Notes under the pieces: generated by a model | The model's database searches: none | Told to the model about the DNA's origin: nothing | The model's input: the letters and a program-made list of their open reading frames with translations, nothing else | Shown: one piece after another, positions 23,148-35,194 of the stretch | How the letters are laid out: every line of letters begins with the position of its first letter | Position numbering within the stretch: the stretch's first letter is position 1 | Program-made: the position numbers and the translations under genes | Source: Ehretia macrophylla | Lineage: Eukaryota > Streptophyta > Magnoliopsida > Boraginales > Ehretiaceae | Assembly (NCBI GenBank): GCA_037974665.1 | Contig: CM075770.1 | Span: 97,460,850-97,524,849, forward strand | Length of the DNA stretch: 64,000 bases | Direction of reading: 5' to 3'

Positions 23148-23602
23148 GGTCCTCTTCACTTTGAAAATGTCCAACGTAATAAGAGAATATCATTGAATGC
23201 ATTGTTTCATAATCATATGGCTAAAAAGTTTACATTTTTTCTAGGTTTAAAATTGAAAATAGATCAGATAATATACGAGCAGTAATAAACTACTAAATTA
23301 TTAATTTTTCAAAAGAATCTCTTACGATATTCAAAAATAAACATTGAATATGACTAAACACTATAATATTTTAAATTTTTTATAACACTTTAATTGAAAA
23401 ATGAAGAAAACATAACATTTATTACAATTGTTTTTTAACCATTGCATACTAAAACATTTTGCAACAGTTTTAATTTAATTACAACAATTAAATTTGTTAT
23501 TACATTTTATTAAAATATAATTGCTCATGAGATTAATTATTTTTAATAGTTTTAAAATTATAGTTTAATTAAAATAGATAATCTTATTGTTGCTTATTAT
23601 TT

Positions 23603-23607
<5 letters not shown>

Positions 23608-23638
<31 letters not shown>
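23608..23638. repeat. (AT)n microsatellite
   Basis: About 15 AT repeats directly before the proximal P450 promoter copy. Confidence 0.95.
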
Positions 23639-23639
<1 letters not shown>

Positions 23640-23640
<1 letters not shown>

Positions 23641-23829
23641 CCAGTCAACTAGTTGTGCCGGAAGTTTGATGGAACTTTACTAGGAGATCATATTTGTTTA
23701 GTATTCAAACTCTATAAATTCTACTCCTTTGCGTCCTCGTCATTCTCGTACTCAATCCCTCATCAATATTTTTGCTTCTTGCTTTGAACCTCAAAATCTA
23801 TTAATCCAATTACCAAAGAGCTAGCAACC
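23640..23829 (+). promoter_or_regulatory. P450 core promoter and 5' leader
   Basis: A TATA box (TATAAAT, 23713-23719) lies about 110 bp before the ATG. The leader is pyrimidine-rich (CTTTGCGTCCTCGTCATTCTCG). The region duplicates 22846-23012. Confidence 0.7.
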
Positions 23830-26179
23830 ATGATAGGAATGGGTTGGATATGGACAACAATTATAATAACTGCAGTTATTTTTCTCCTTCAAGAATTTAC
23901 GAGAACGAACAAGAAGAAAAAGTTGCCTCCAGGTCCAAGAGGGCTCCCTATTTTGGGACATCTTCACATGTTAAAAGCTCATCCTGAAGAAGATCTGTAT
24001 CACTTAGCAAGAAAATATGGCCCCATCATGTATATACGCCTTGGTTTCGTCCCCACCTTCATCGTCTCGTCACCTGGTGCAGCTGAGCTCTTCCTCAAGA
24101 CTCACGACAGCATTTTTGCAGACAGGCCACATCATGAGGCCTCTAAGTATCTCTCCTACGGGCAAAGAAACTTGACTTTTGGCCGGTATGGTTCTTATTG
24201 GCGCAATATGCGTAAGATGTGCACTTTAGAGCTGCTAAACAACCATAAGATCACATCGTTTCAACCCGTGAGAAGAGAAGAGCTTAGGCTTTTCGTTGAG
24301 TCACTCAAAGAGGCATCTAATAATCGTTCTGTTGTGGATCTTAGTGCCAAGGTTTCATCCGTAAATGCAGATTCGAGTTGCTTGATCGTGTTCGGGAAGA
24401 AATTCAATGACAAAGATATTGACAATAGGGGCTTCAAAGCTATGATTCAAACCTCAATTCAGCTTGCAATGGTTGCCAACCTTGGAGATTACTTTCCTTA
24501 CATTGCTGCACTTGATCTTCAGGGACTAACTCGCCGCATGAAGAAGTTTTCCAAGGTTTTCGATGCCTTCTTTGAAAAAATTATTGATGAGCATCTTCAG
24601 AACAAAGGCCAGAAAACCAGAAAGGACATCGTTGACACTATGCTGGAAATCATGGAATCCGGAAAATCAGACTTTCAATTCGATCGTCGCCATGTGAAAG
24701 CTATAATGCTGGTATTTTTTATTTTTTATTTTTTTTTGTGTTAAGATAATGCTGGTAATTAGTGTTCACTAATATCATATTACGTACATAGTAGGCCACT
24801 AGCCTTATCGTTCTACTCATATTACGTACATAGTAGGCCACTGGCCTTATCTCAGCATTTACTGTGGTTGACAATTTTGTTTCGCGGTGCCCATATATGG
24901 CTGGAGAGTTCTTCTCGCACAGTGCGGTTGTTAGATAAAATAAATGTGAAGAGCCCACTCTCTATCTCACAACTAAACCCATTCACTATCTCTCAACAAC
25001 TTTCTGTACAGGATAAAATTCAATGGATGGAACCTTAGCCTTTGGCTCGCCTGTCGTAAAGCAATTTTAATAGTCTTTCTATTTTTGTTTTCTAATAAAT
25101 AACCAAGTCGGCAATTTTTTAATTTTAAGGACACTTATTTTAATTATACTCCTCTAGCACTTCCTAGTTTCATATGATCATAAGAATTTTTTATTTTAAT
25201 TTCAGTACAACAATACTTTCTATACATATAAAAAATAGAGAGCTACAAATTGATACCTGTTGAGCCGATACAAAAGGTAGGGACTTCCAATTTTGTGGAG
25301 GCCCTAGAGACTATTGGAGAGAATTTTGAGATTTTGATTTCCTAAAATGATTAAGGAGAAATTATAGGAAATCTAAATTATTCAATCAACTTCAATCACA
25401 AACTCCAGCTTGTTGAAATGATTAAATATATATGAAGTTAAAATTGACTCACTTATTGACTTGAACGACTCATTTTTTGACTTGGAACATTTCGTCTTTT
25501 TCTTTTTGTTGCTATACTGCTCTATTTATTTTAGATACTTCACTTAATTAAAAAATTGTCTTTGTAGGACATGCTTCTAGCCTCAATTGACACTTCAGCA
25601 ACAACAATTGAATGGGTACTATCAGAGCTTCTCAAGAACCCTGAAGTAATGAAAAAGCTTCATAAGGAGTTAGAAGAAGTGGTCGGCCTAGATAGGATGG
25701 TCGAGGAATCAGACCTGGAAAAGTTGGAATACTTGGACATGGTCATAAAAGAATCTCTTAGGCTTCATCCCCCTGGACCTATGTTGCTTCCACGAGAGGC
25801 CATGGAGGACTGCTTTGTTGATGGTTACCATATTAAGAAAGGGTCGAGAATTATCATAAACGCATGGGGAATCGGGCGCGACCCTGAAGCATGGCCAGAG
25901 CCTGAGAAGTTCGATCCTGAAAGATTTGCCGGGAGCGATATAGATGTTCGAGGGCGTCATTTCCAGCTGATACCCTTTGGCTCTGGCAGAAGAGTCTGCC
26001 CTGGTATACAATTAGGTCTCATTGTTGTTCGTTCAATGGTGGCGCAATTGGTGCACTGTTTTGATTGGGAGCTTCCAAACAACATGCACCCAAGTGATTT
26101 GGACATGACTACAGCGCATCGTATAGCAGCTAAAGCTCAGCATCTTATGGCTATCCCTACGTATCGATTGCGCAAGTGA
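23830..26179 (+). CDS. Cytochrome P450, CYP71 clan (CYP71AU/CYP736A-like), two exons
   Basis: Exon 1 is 23830-24711 and exon 2 is 25568-26179. The 856-bp phase-0 intron begins GT at 24712 and ends TTTGTAG. The protein is 497 aa, normal for the family. An N-terminal membrane anchor (residues ~3-22) is followed by a basic stop-transfer KKKKK and the hinge [11 protein letters not shown], placing the enzyme on the ER facing the cytosol. Other motifs: C-helix YWRNMRK, I-helix ASIDTSATT (D302, T303), K-helix ESLR (E356, R359), PERF (411-414), and heme loop [10 protein letters not shown] with Cys438. All catalytic motifs are intact and no stops are seen, so the gene is probably functional. As a haem monooxygenase it needs an NADPH P450 reductase. 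The substrate cannot be inferred. The resemblance to CYP736A12/CYP71AU50-type proteins is from memory. Confidence 0.95.
24712..25567 (+). other. P450 intron
   Basis: The donor is CTG|GTATTTTTT and the acceptor TTTGTAG|GACATG. The intron is AT-rich and lies at the position usual for A-type P450 genes, just before the I-helix. A ~40-bp direct repeat (CATATTACGTACATAGTAGG, CCACTRGCC) occurs at about 24774 and 24816. Confidence 0.9.
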
Positions 26180-26447
26180 TGATATAATGGCGTGTCATCC
26201 GTGGGTGGTGCGTATATTTTCATTTTAGCTAGGGAGCAGTGGATTGAAGACTCAAATAATTAAAATTAAAACTCCTATCTAGTATAGTTCAAAACTTTAA
26301 TTAAGATGGTTATCAATATAATAAGATGACGTTGTAAGATCAAGCCTCGCCACCACACAAGAACCGAGTTTGAAAGAATCTAACCTACATTAGAGGGGAT
26401 GTGTTGAAGCCATCCAATGTTGTAAGTAAAGGTCGGTGTTTAATGAC

Positions 26448-26453
26448 AATAAA
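26448..26453 (+). terminator. Possible poly(A) signal of the P450 gene
   Basis: AATAAA lies 270 bp after the stop codon. Plant poly(A) signals are loose, so this is tentative. Confidence 0.35.
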
Positions 26454-26459
26454 ATAGCT

Positions 26460-28175
26460 TATTGAGTTGTCTTTTAAATTTCTTGGATGTTACTCTTACA
26501 TAGTGTTTAGAAGCAATTTATATATGAAATTCATTTAAATTTATTTACAAATGAATTCTCTTGTTTGGAACTAAAAAACAATATTAAGTCGATTCTTTTA
26601 TTTGTAAATTCAAATTGTGTTTAAAACACATATGAAATTAAAATTAATAATTATATTGTACTTAAATACCCCTTCATTTATTCAATTAAAATTAAGTTAT
26701 TATATAAATGTTATTTTCTCAATCCATTATTGATTCCTAGTACTATCATAAAAATTTAAAAATAAAAAAAATAAAAAAATAAAAAATTGGGTTGCAGCTC
26801 AACTAGTATTGTTTATGAACATGTATGCATTGGTAAACAAAATTGAACTAATTAATTTTGAAAATGCTTAATGTTTAGTGAGTTAAAACAAATTTAACAA
26901 GATTGGTGAGTTTGAAATTAGTCATGAAAACATATATAAAAATAAAAAGTTTTTCCACATCCCAATATGTAATTCCCTTTAAACTGGTGGCCTGGTGAAT
27001 TAATTCTAGGCAAACCCCCACTAAGAAGTATATTAATGCGTTTAGAATACATCAATTCGGTGTTTTCCAAATTAAACCCAAAGACATTGACTTGTCCTAA
27101 ACCAATATAATAATAATAAGGGAGCTACATACATGATGTCTCATTAATTCCCATATTATACATATCAAACAAGTAAAACTTACTGATTTATGATCACAAC
27201 TACAGGCAGAAATATTCAGAATTTTCACGTTTCAAGATCGTAACACTTTACAAACTTTGAATTTTCATGCAATTACACCAGTAAATAATTAAAAAAATTC
27301 ACAAATCATAGAAAAGATATTGGAGAAGTAAATCAGAAGGCAAATGGAATAGTAAACTATAGCAGTAGGCAAATGGATAGAAAATAAATTTGTAAGAAAA
27401 ATTAAAGAAATACCTGAAAGAGAAGTGAATGGAAGAAATTAATTATTTTTTTTTCTCTTTTTGCGGTCAAAGAGAGAACAGTGGGGAAGATGTTTATTTT
27501 TTTTCTTCAACTTGATGGTAGTTTTGTCTTCAAAAGAATAAAAGAGTAGCAATAGAATTAGAAAATGTGGATTTGTAAATTCTACCTCTTGGGTTCAGAT
27601 TTGAGTAAGACTTATGTAAATCCAAAAATTACAAATCTTGGATTTATAATTTTTTAAAAAGGTACAACCAAACAAAAAAACTTGAATTTGATGTCATGTG
27701 CATTCTCTTCTAATTACTAGGTGAGGTTACAGATTTAATGACTTTTTTAGGGTAAAAGATTTCCATGACCATTAAACTATCTCTAAAATCCTATTTTGGT
27801 CATCCAACTCTGTTCTATTCTATTTTTGTCATTCAACTATTAATTGAGTTTTATTTTGATCATTCTGTCAATTTTTCAGTTAAAATACACTAATTATTAA
27901 GAATAAAATTGTAAAATTAGTTAAACTAATTATATTTTTATCACCAAATCAAACTTATTTATAAATTTATCACAATTGATTAAAAAGCCATAAAAAATGC
28001 ATCTTGAAAAACTTGAACTCCAAATCACCGACTTAAAAACCAATACTCAAACCTCTAGGTTACAGCACGCACATTAGTTAAATTATTGTTTTTGAAATAC
28101 AAATATGATCATAGTTAGTCTTCACTAAAAAATTAAGTTTTTTAATAAAATTACAAAATTTCCCCTACGGTAACC
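26460..28175. other. Intergenic, no gene
   Basis: AT-rich. At 27770-27870 phrases such as TTTGGTCATCCAACTCTGTTC and ATTTTTGTCATTCAACTATT resemble the ends of non-autonomous Mutator-like elements common in plants, but no matching opposite end was found. Confidence 0.4.
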
Positions 28176-28480
28176 TCGCAAGCAACAGTCCAGCAGCGGG
28201 GCTACTCTTTGCAAACAACGACTATCGGCAATGCGAGAAGCTAATCGCGTCAGTGCAGCAGCAGGCATGATGAGCTCTTAGTGTCACTGTAGCAGCATGC
28301 GTAAGGAGCAGCCTTGCGTCGCTGCAGTGGCAAGCACAAGGAATAGCCTTGCGTCGCGGTGACGGTTTGTTCCTCGTGCCGTAGCTAGAGGGCAACGGCC
28401 ATTACTGTTGTGATAATAGTAGCAACAAGAGGTGATGGTCGCTACTATGGTTGGAGTGGCCATGGGGGAGGAAAGAAAAC
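28176..28480. other. GC-rich island of unknown origin
   Basis: A ~300-bp block is clearly richer in G and C than its surroundings. Repeated words are GCCTTGCGTCGC (twice), AGCAGC and GGCAACGGCC. Minus frame 28284-28547 and plus frame 28410-28646 cross it but show no known domain. It could be a captured gene fragment in a transposon. Confidence 0.45.
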
Positions 28481-28929
28481 AGAAAAAGAAAAGAGAAAAA
28501 TTGGTGCTAAGGTGTGTTGTATTATATATTTCAAGAACAAACGTCAACTAATAAGTGTAGGAAACCTATTAAAAATGACAAAGTGGACATCAGTCTTCAA
28601 TTATCCAATAAAGAAGTGCCACGTGGATGTAGCTGATGCCATTTGAAAAGTATGAATTAATGTCACTTTACCGAATTACCCTTTTTTTTAATGCAGAATT
28701 AATGAGATTGTGGTGGGATCCATTAATTGACTTTGTGTCATTATTAGGATTAGACATTTTTACCATCGTACCCCGAACTAACTATGCATAATTACTAAAA
28801 TGGATTAAATTGTAATGTGCATAAAGACAAAATAAGTGTCAAAAGACTAAAGTAGCCCTCTATAACATTAAATGTAATGAAAGTCAATTTTCCTCCAACA
28901 TAAAATAATCCCGCCCAAAGTTTAAGTCT
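28481..28929. other. Intergenic, no gene
   Basis: AT-rich spacer before the tandem array. No domain or boundary was seen. Confidence 0.4.
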
Positions 28930-29510
28930 TAAATGGTTCGTAATGAATAGTATATGTGTTATGTTTATCTGTTGCTTAAGTTTCAATATTCATAGAAAAA
29001 TATTATAATGTGTAATTGTCCAATCCAATTAAATATTAACGTAACTACTACCATTATACAAACATCAAATCAAATTAAATTGTGTTAAATGCAAAAGAAA
29101 TTTTAATGCATTATAAATATGAAATGGTTTGTAAGAAATAGTATATGTAGGATGTTTATCTGTTATTTAAGTTTCAATATCTGTAGACAAGCATTACAAT
29201 ACATAATTGTCCAATCAAATTAAATTTCAAATATAACTACCACCATTAGATAAACATCAAATCAAATTAAATTGTGTTAAATGTAAATAAAATTTTAATG
29301 CATCTGAAATATGAAATGATTTGTAAGGAATAATACATGTGGTATGTTTATATGTTGTTTTAGTTTCAATATCTGTAGACAAAAATTGCAATTTCTATTT
29401 ATCCAATCAAATTAAAAGTCAATGTAACTACTACCATTAGATAAACATCAAGTCAAATTAAATTGCGTTAAATGCAATAGAAAACTTAATGCATCTGAAT
29501 GTTAATACAT
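28930..29510. repeat. Three tandem repeats of ~190 bp
   Basis: Units begin at about 28932, 29122 and 29315 with ATGGTTYGTAA-AATAGTATATG. Each contains ATGTTTATCTGTT, GTTTCAATAT, AATTGTCCAATC, ACTACCACCATTA and AAACATCAAATCAAATTAAA. The third is a little shorter in its last part. The array lies just upstream of a MULE transposase pseudogene and could be its subterminal repeat region. Confidence 0.85.
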
Positions 29511-30137
29511 CTAACCATTCAGTACTTTAAAATTCATGACTTGTGGTAGCCAATTTTAGTCAATGAGAAATGAAGAAGAAGGAAAGAATATCAGGTTAGT
29601 TTTTAGATAGAAAAAATTTGTATTTAATTTTTTCTTTTTATAAGTATTAGGAGTTTGTTTATTTATTTCTTAATATTTGTTAGTATTTAATTTATTTTGT
29701 ACGTATATGTTGAGAGTTCATTTTCTTCTTTCGTATTATTTATTTTATAGTATCCTATTCTATTTTATTTTGTAAATTAGTTGATAGATTAAAAAAAAAT
29801 CGTATTTAATTTATCATGTAAGTATATGGAGTTTTTTTCGTAATATTTATAAGTTTTCTATTTGAATATGTTGTTGGTTCTTACTAATGTGTAGTTGCAA
29901 TTATATGCATTTATGTACATGCATTAGAAAATTGATTTTGTGCATGCATTTACTTATTTGTATAAGATATATTATGTTTGATTTTTTTAGCATGAATTTT
30001 ATATATTTGTATAATATATATTCTGTAAAATAATCTTTAAAATATATTTAGAATTTCACGATAATTTATAGTCTAGATTTTTATGCTTATAAAGAAGACA
30101 TTACTAAAATGAATGTTAATTATTGTAGAAATACAAG
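29511..30137. other. AT-rich region upstream of the MULE transposase
   Basis: No frame with a domain. TTATTGTAG just before 30130 looks like an intron acceptor, so this may hold the first intron or leader of the transposase. Confidence 0.4.
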
Positions 30138-32463
30138 ATGGATGGGTAATTTAGCAATGTAGAATTTGGTAACATGAAAATTGGGTTTGTAGAAGAGGCA
30201 TATGATTTCTACAATAGCTATGCACGTGCGAAAGGATTCAATATTAGGAAAGATACGGTATAAAAATATCCAATTACCAAAGTAGTAACGAATCAATTGT
30301 TTATTTGTTGTTGTCAAGGGTTGCGAAGGAAAGAATTCTTGGAGATGCAAGACAACAGAAACACCGTGCATTGACTAGATGTGAATGTAGTGAAAAATTT
30401 CATGTGAAGCTTGATAGAACAACCATGCGTTACATAGTAACTACCTTTGTCAACGAGCACAATCATGAACTTGTACCCAAATATGGTGTTCCAGAGTTAC
30501 GCTCACACAGACGCATTGATGATGGGCATATCAATGCAGCACACTCTATGCATCATGCCGATATAAATTCTAGTAAAGTAATGGATTTCTTTAACTAAAG
30601 TTCTGCCGGATACGAGAATGTGGGTTTTATTAGGCCAGACTTGTACAACAAAATGTATCGAGATCGCCAACAAGAAATCATCGATGGAGATGCCAATATT
30701 GTGCTTGCTTATCTATACGGGAAGTCCGAAGGAGATCCAATGTTCTTTTTCGAGTACACAGTTGATGACGATAACCGACTTGATAAATTATTTTGGACTA
30801 ATGGAAGGTCTAGGGAGGAGTATGCAGTACTCAGGGATGTATTGATATTTGATGCAACCTATAAGACCAATTCATATAAGTTTCCTCTAGTCATCTTAGC
30901 TGGGGCAAACAATCACTGCAACAAATCAATATTTTTATGTCTGTGATGAACAACAAGATACCATTATCAGTGGTTACTGATAGAGACAAATCAATGCAAG
31001 CAGCTATCGCACTTGTCTTTCCAAATGCGAAACACAGGCTTTGTCGTTGGTATCTTGGACGTAATGCAACCTCAAATGTGCATACTAATAATTTCTGTGA
31101 AACTTTTAGTAAAATGATGTCTCTCAAGTGTTCTATTGAAGAATTTAAATTTGAGTTGAGGAAAATGGTCGTTCGTCACGTCATTGAGAATCACAAGTGG
31201 ATAGTGGATATGTACGGAAGAAGACACATGTGGTCTGAAGCATACCTTCAAGGTCAATTTTTCGCACTAGTCAAGAGTACTCAACATTGCGAGGGTATGA
31301 ATGCATTCTTGAATAAGTTTCTTGCAAGCAATAGGAAGCTGATAGACTTTGCCAAGTATTACCACAGAGGGTTGGAATGCCTCCGAATTAACAATACCAG
31401 GCAAAAAGTGTTGACAAACTATACGAAGCCGGTGTTGACAACCTTGTGGGTGGAACTTAAGCATCATACTACTAGTGTGTTTACGTGAGCAATTTTCAAG
31501 AAGATTCAAAAACAAATTCAGTTGCAATCTATGCTTTGGCATGAACATGTTATCACCTACGTCAATGGTGGTAATCGCACATATGTTGTAGTCGATTATA
31601 ATAACAAAGGATTGTTTCATAAAGTGTTATTTAATCGAGATGGCCTGCTCATTAACTGCAATTGTTTGAGATTTGAATCGTCCGAGATGATATGTAAGCA
31701 CATTGTATACATGCTCAAGTGCGAAGGACTGAAGTATATCTCACCATCTTGCATCAACCCACGTTGGACAGGTGTTATTAGTGAGGACTTCCGTGATAAG
31801 AATTTGTCATCCGACACAAGTACCGAAATTGAGATGGCCCGACACGGATACATAATCTAGAGGTGTAATAAAATGGGATATTATGCGAAGATGACACTAC
31901 AAGGCTATACATAAGTTGTTGATGGTATCGCAAAACTAACTACTCGTGCAAAGGATTTATGGCTGTTGAAGGATAATACCGATGGAAATAAGGCGGAATC
32001 GTCCCAACCTGTGGAATTTGAAGTATTGGATCCCAAAATTGCCAAACCAAAAGGACAAGGGATAAAAATAGTCAAAAACAACGTGCACCAAAATGTTGTA
32101 GGAAATGCGGGTTGGTGATATTATTTATTGAATTAATATAGTATAATCAATTTTATTCCAATTCTTTACGTGACGTTTTCTTGTAGGAGTATTAGATACC
32201 AAGCAAATACGTGTCGTAAAGAACGTAATCATGCATCAGAGGATACTAATTCAACATACCATCGCTTCAATGATAATCCTACTCAATCCATAACGCCAAA
32301 TTTGAGGCATGGGAATAGTGGTATTAACTTGTTCGGGGGGTATGGTTACAATAATATATCACTACGATATGGAGATACTGGTAATTTCGTTATGGGCCAA
32401 TTATTTACCACGAATGGTGATAATGCTTCATCTAGTTCGTCGTTTCATATGCCAATTTTCTGA
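30138..32463 (+). pseudogene. FAR1/FHY3-type Mutator-like (MULE) transposase, broken
   Basis: The FAR1-type DNA-binding domain survives in pieces (EEAYDFYNSYARAKGFNIRKD; CECSEKFHVKL; NEHNHELVPKYGV). Next comes the MULE transposase core: LIFDATYKTNSYKFPLVILAG carries the first Asp, TDRDKSMQAAIALVFPNA the second, and HRLCRWYLGRN and FCETFSKM follow. The C-terminal SWIM zinc finger is CNCLRFESSEMICKH. A zinc-knuckle remnant CCRKCGL (about 32090-32115) and, after a likely intron, QANTCRKER lie downstream. Inactivating changes are a TAA at 30262 and a frameshift near 30340, a stop at 30596, a deletion of about 25 residues between the two Asp motifs (about 30925-30945), and a TGA at 31486. Terminal inverted repeats were not found. 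A domesticated FAR1 gene is excluded by the damage. Confidence 0.85.
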
Positions 32464-34204
32464 CCTAATTGATCAATAATCAGGTGATTCACTATATTAT
32501 AGAAATTTTTTCGTAATAATTTTTATATGATATTGGTTTTTGATTTTTGAATTTTTGGCATGCATGGTATGGCCAGATTTTTTGTGATTTGCTGCGTTGA
32601 TGAAATGACATGACATAATCAGTACGTTAAATGCTTCTTCCACACAATTACAATATAACCCTTTGACTAAAGTGTTGAAATTCAAATGTAAAGGTTATTT
32701 TAGTCTATTTAGACATATTCTTTTTTTTCTCTCTCTCAAATTCCCAACGTGACAGGGGATGACTTTTCTTTCTTGGAAACTTCTATCTTTCTGATCTAAT
32801 TTCTCTCTCTTCATCTTTTTTTTTCTTTCCCTTTCTCTCTTAAAACTTTTTCTCTCAGTTTTTCTTTTTGCTATCATTGGTTCACAATGGTCTTGATTTT
32901 GTATTTCATATATCGTCCGTGAAAAGCTTGTTGGTACGGTGGTTGTGTTTTTTCTGTCTCAATGAGTGTATATCCTGTTTTATTTTTTTATTTACTATTT
33001 ATTTTACGTTTTTGTTAAGACTAACATTTTCTTGGTTGATCATATGAATTTTCTTTTGCTTATTTATGGATATACTCTACAAAGCTTGACTTAAGAAGTG
33101 TTGGGTTTATATTATTATTTTTTAGCTTATTTATCTCATATATAGTATAGATCCATATGTTGTAGTTCTATTTCCTTTTGTGTTTTTTTTATACCCCTTT
33201 TGGTCTAAATGCTCAAAGTTGTAGCTTTATAACCGGATCTTTTCCTCTTTTTATTATTTTTATTTTCATGCATTTTTAGTGTTGGTTGAGCATATGTGTT
33301 TTTGTTTAGAAAATATACCCTATAGATCTTGACCCTAAAAGTGTTCTTCTTGTATTTTTCTTTCTTGACCCTAAAAGAATCACCAATAGCAATATTTTTT
33401 GGCAAAATATTATTAAGGAGCCACCATCGACTCTCTCTCTAAGGCAAAATAAGCGGGAGGCACGCACGTGCAAAATAGTAATACTTTAGCTTAGGATGGG
33501 TGCAGCTGCATTTAGCGAAGCGAAGTTGGTTTGCACGTGCATTAATAAGCTATAGTGATTTGATCGTACTAAATAAAGAATAATGTGTGGTTGTCTGACC
33601 TTGCAAAGTCAAGATTGGGGTTTAGTTCTTGTATTTATTTTATGTATTTTTTATAATAAGAAATTCGTTATAAATAGAATCACATTAGATCTATCACAAT
33701 AATTTCTACTCATCACATATTACAGGTCATTCAAAGGTTTGGAATTAATGAGATGGTGTAAGTTTGAACTTAAAAATCATTAAATACAACAAATTGTTAC
33801 ATGATCAATACACCCAACCATTTAGGATAGTTATTTATTGTATTTTATATAGACCAGTTCTTGCCGCTTCAACTCTACTACAATCTTTGATCATTAGGTT
33901 TCTTGTGAAAGATAATGACTAGCTAGTGCTAATGAATTTGTATCTAATAACTTCTAAAAGCCCTTACAATTCGGACTAGAAAAAAAGGAGCCCCTTTTAA
34001 CAAAAACTCATTCTAAAACTTTCATGGATGCGAACAAATGATAAAAGTATTAATTTCATGGACGAAGTTTTGAGTTTGAACCTCCCGATTGACTAAATTA
34101 GTGTATGTATTTTTTTTATTATAAAACTAGTGTATGTATTTGAGTCTACTATTACATTATGCATGAGATTTATAGTTTATACTCTACAAATCTCGATTCT
34201 AAAA
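32464..34204. other. Non-coding region with a CT-rich tract
   Basis: 32720-32870 is strongly pyrimidine-rich (TCTCTCTC, TTTTCTTTCCC), like a plant 5' leader, but no gene follows directly. The rest is AT-rich. Confidence 0.4.
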
Positions 34205-34278
34205 GTGTCTAATTTGCATTATTTTCTTTTGGCTTGTAACATGAATCATGTGTCTTTTGGCTTGTAACATGAATCATG
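34205..34278 (+). repeat. 25-bp tandem duplication
   Basis: TCTTTTGGCTTGTAACATG + AATCATG occurs twice in a row. Confidence 0.9.
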
Positions 34279-34371
34279 TCAACAATAAACGGACATAGGA
34301 ATTCAAGGGGTGGATAGAGGAATTCAAGGGGCCTGTTGATTGATTTGTAATACACAACCAAAAAATATCAT

Positions 34372-34704
34372 TTGTGCAAGAGAACAATGGATATCCTTGT
34401 TGTGCAAGATGAGAAGAAGGAGTCGATAGGGTGGTTATACTATAAATGTCATCCATGCGACTTTTTTCGTTGGTGTGACCCAAAATGTATATTTTGGGGC
34501 GCAACTGGAGAGCTCGTTATCCCTCTGACTAATGATAGTAGTACAATGGAGTTAGATGAATGTGATAGTGATGAGGTCACATATCCCACTCAATGTAATA
34601 GCCGAGATGTTGATTCTATGAAGAAAATGCTTAGGTTGCTTAGATTTTGTTGTTTTGGTAATATATTTATGCTGCTACTACTTATTGTGCAGAACTTGAA
34701 ATGA
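34372..34704 (+). CDS. Small GRF-type zinc-finger-like protein, partial
   Basis: The 110-aa frame contains GWLYYKCHPCDFFRWCDP. This matches the second half of a GRF zinc finger (G-x-x-Y/F-x-x-C ... C-x-F-F-x-W-x-D). The first Cys pair of the finger is missing, so the domain is incomplete or an exon is absent. The C terminus has a basic patch and a predicted membrane helix (CCFGNIFMLLLLIV), a layout common in short plant GRF proteins. It may be a transposon-associated fragment. An acidic linker (ELDECDSDE) lies between. The assignment is by motif only and expression is unknown. Confidence 0.45.
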   Translation: MCKRTMDILVVQDEKKESIGWLYYKCHPCDFFRWCDPKCIFWGATGELVIPLTNDSSTMELDECDSDEVTYPTQCNSRDVDSMKKMLRLLRFCCFGNIFMLLLLIVQNLK

Positions 34705-34721
34705 TAGTATAGTACGCTGTA

Positions 34722-34739
34722 ATATATATATATATATAT
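34722..34739. repeat. (AT)n microsatellite
   Basis: About nine AT units. Confidence 0.9.
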
Positions 34740-34864
34740 TTTAATATTTTTCTTAGAATGATGTAACCAAAACGTTGCTTAATGCAACACATTTTGACCC
34801 GATCTAAAATTATATAATTTTGTGTGTGGATGATAGTCTAGTCAAACAAGTTACATAGTCAGAA

Positions 34865-35110
34865 AAATATCAGCCCTATTAACAGTTTTGCTCTCTCAAC
34901 GCCCGAAAGGGGGCAATATTCGGATGCCTTATGCCTTATGCCCAAAACTGCTTCCTCCCTTGCAAACTGACTTTGTAAACCCAAATTTGATGGTGATACT
35001 GTTGAAGACATGCTACCCATGTAAGCTTTCACAAGCTCGGCAGGAGAAGCAATCTCATTTTCGAGGAGCTTACATGATTTTGTTACCAAAATGCAAGAAA
35101 AAACCACTTA
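34865..35110 (-). pseudogene. Nucleoporin NUP1/Nup136-like fragment
   Basis: The minus frame contains LLENEIASPAELVKAYMGS followed by VSPSNLGLQSQFARE. The A-E-L-V-K-A-Y-M-G-S and V-S-P-S-x-L-G-L-x-S-Q pattern is one I associate with the plant nuclear-basket nucleoporin NUP1/Nup136. Only this short piece is recognisable. Downstream residues no longer match, and a frame break follows upstream. It is best read as a captured or decayed gene fragment, since it sits between transposon genes. Recognition is from memory of the motif; an unrelated protein with a similar segment is possible. Confidence 0.4.
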
Positions 35111-35194
35111 GTGCATATTTATATGAGCCGTCATTGGAAGACATTAAGTACAAAGACAAATATTCATTTTTTCACAATTGAAAAAAGTCCAAAA

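Noticed and set aside
28930..29510. Possible CRISPR-like or satellite centromere array
   Set aside because: Only three 190-bp units with no spacers, in a plant genome. It is better explained as a local tandem or transposon subterminal repeat.
30620..31127. Separate small genes inside the MULE region, on both strands
   Set aside because: The plus-strand pieces are parts of one broken transposase. The minus-strand frames are its shadows.
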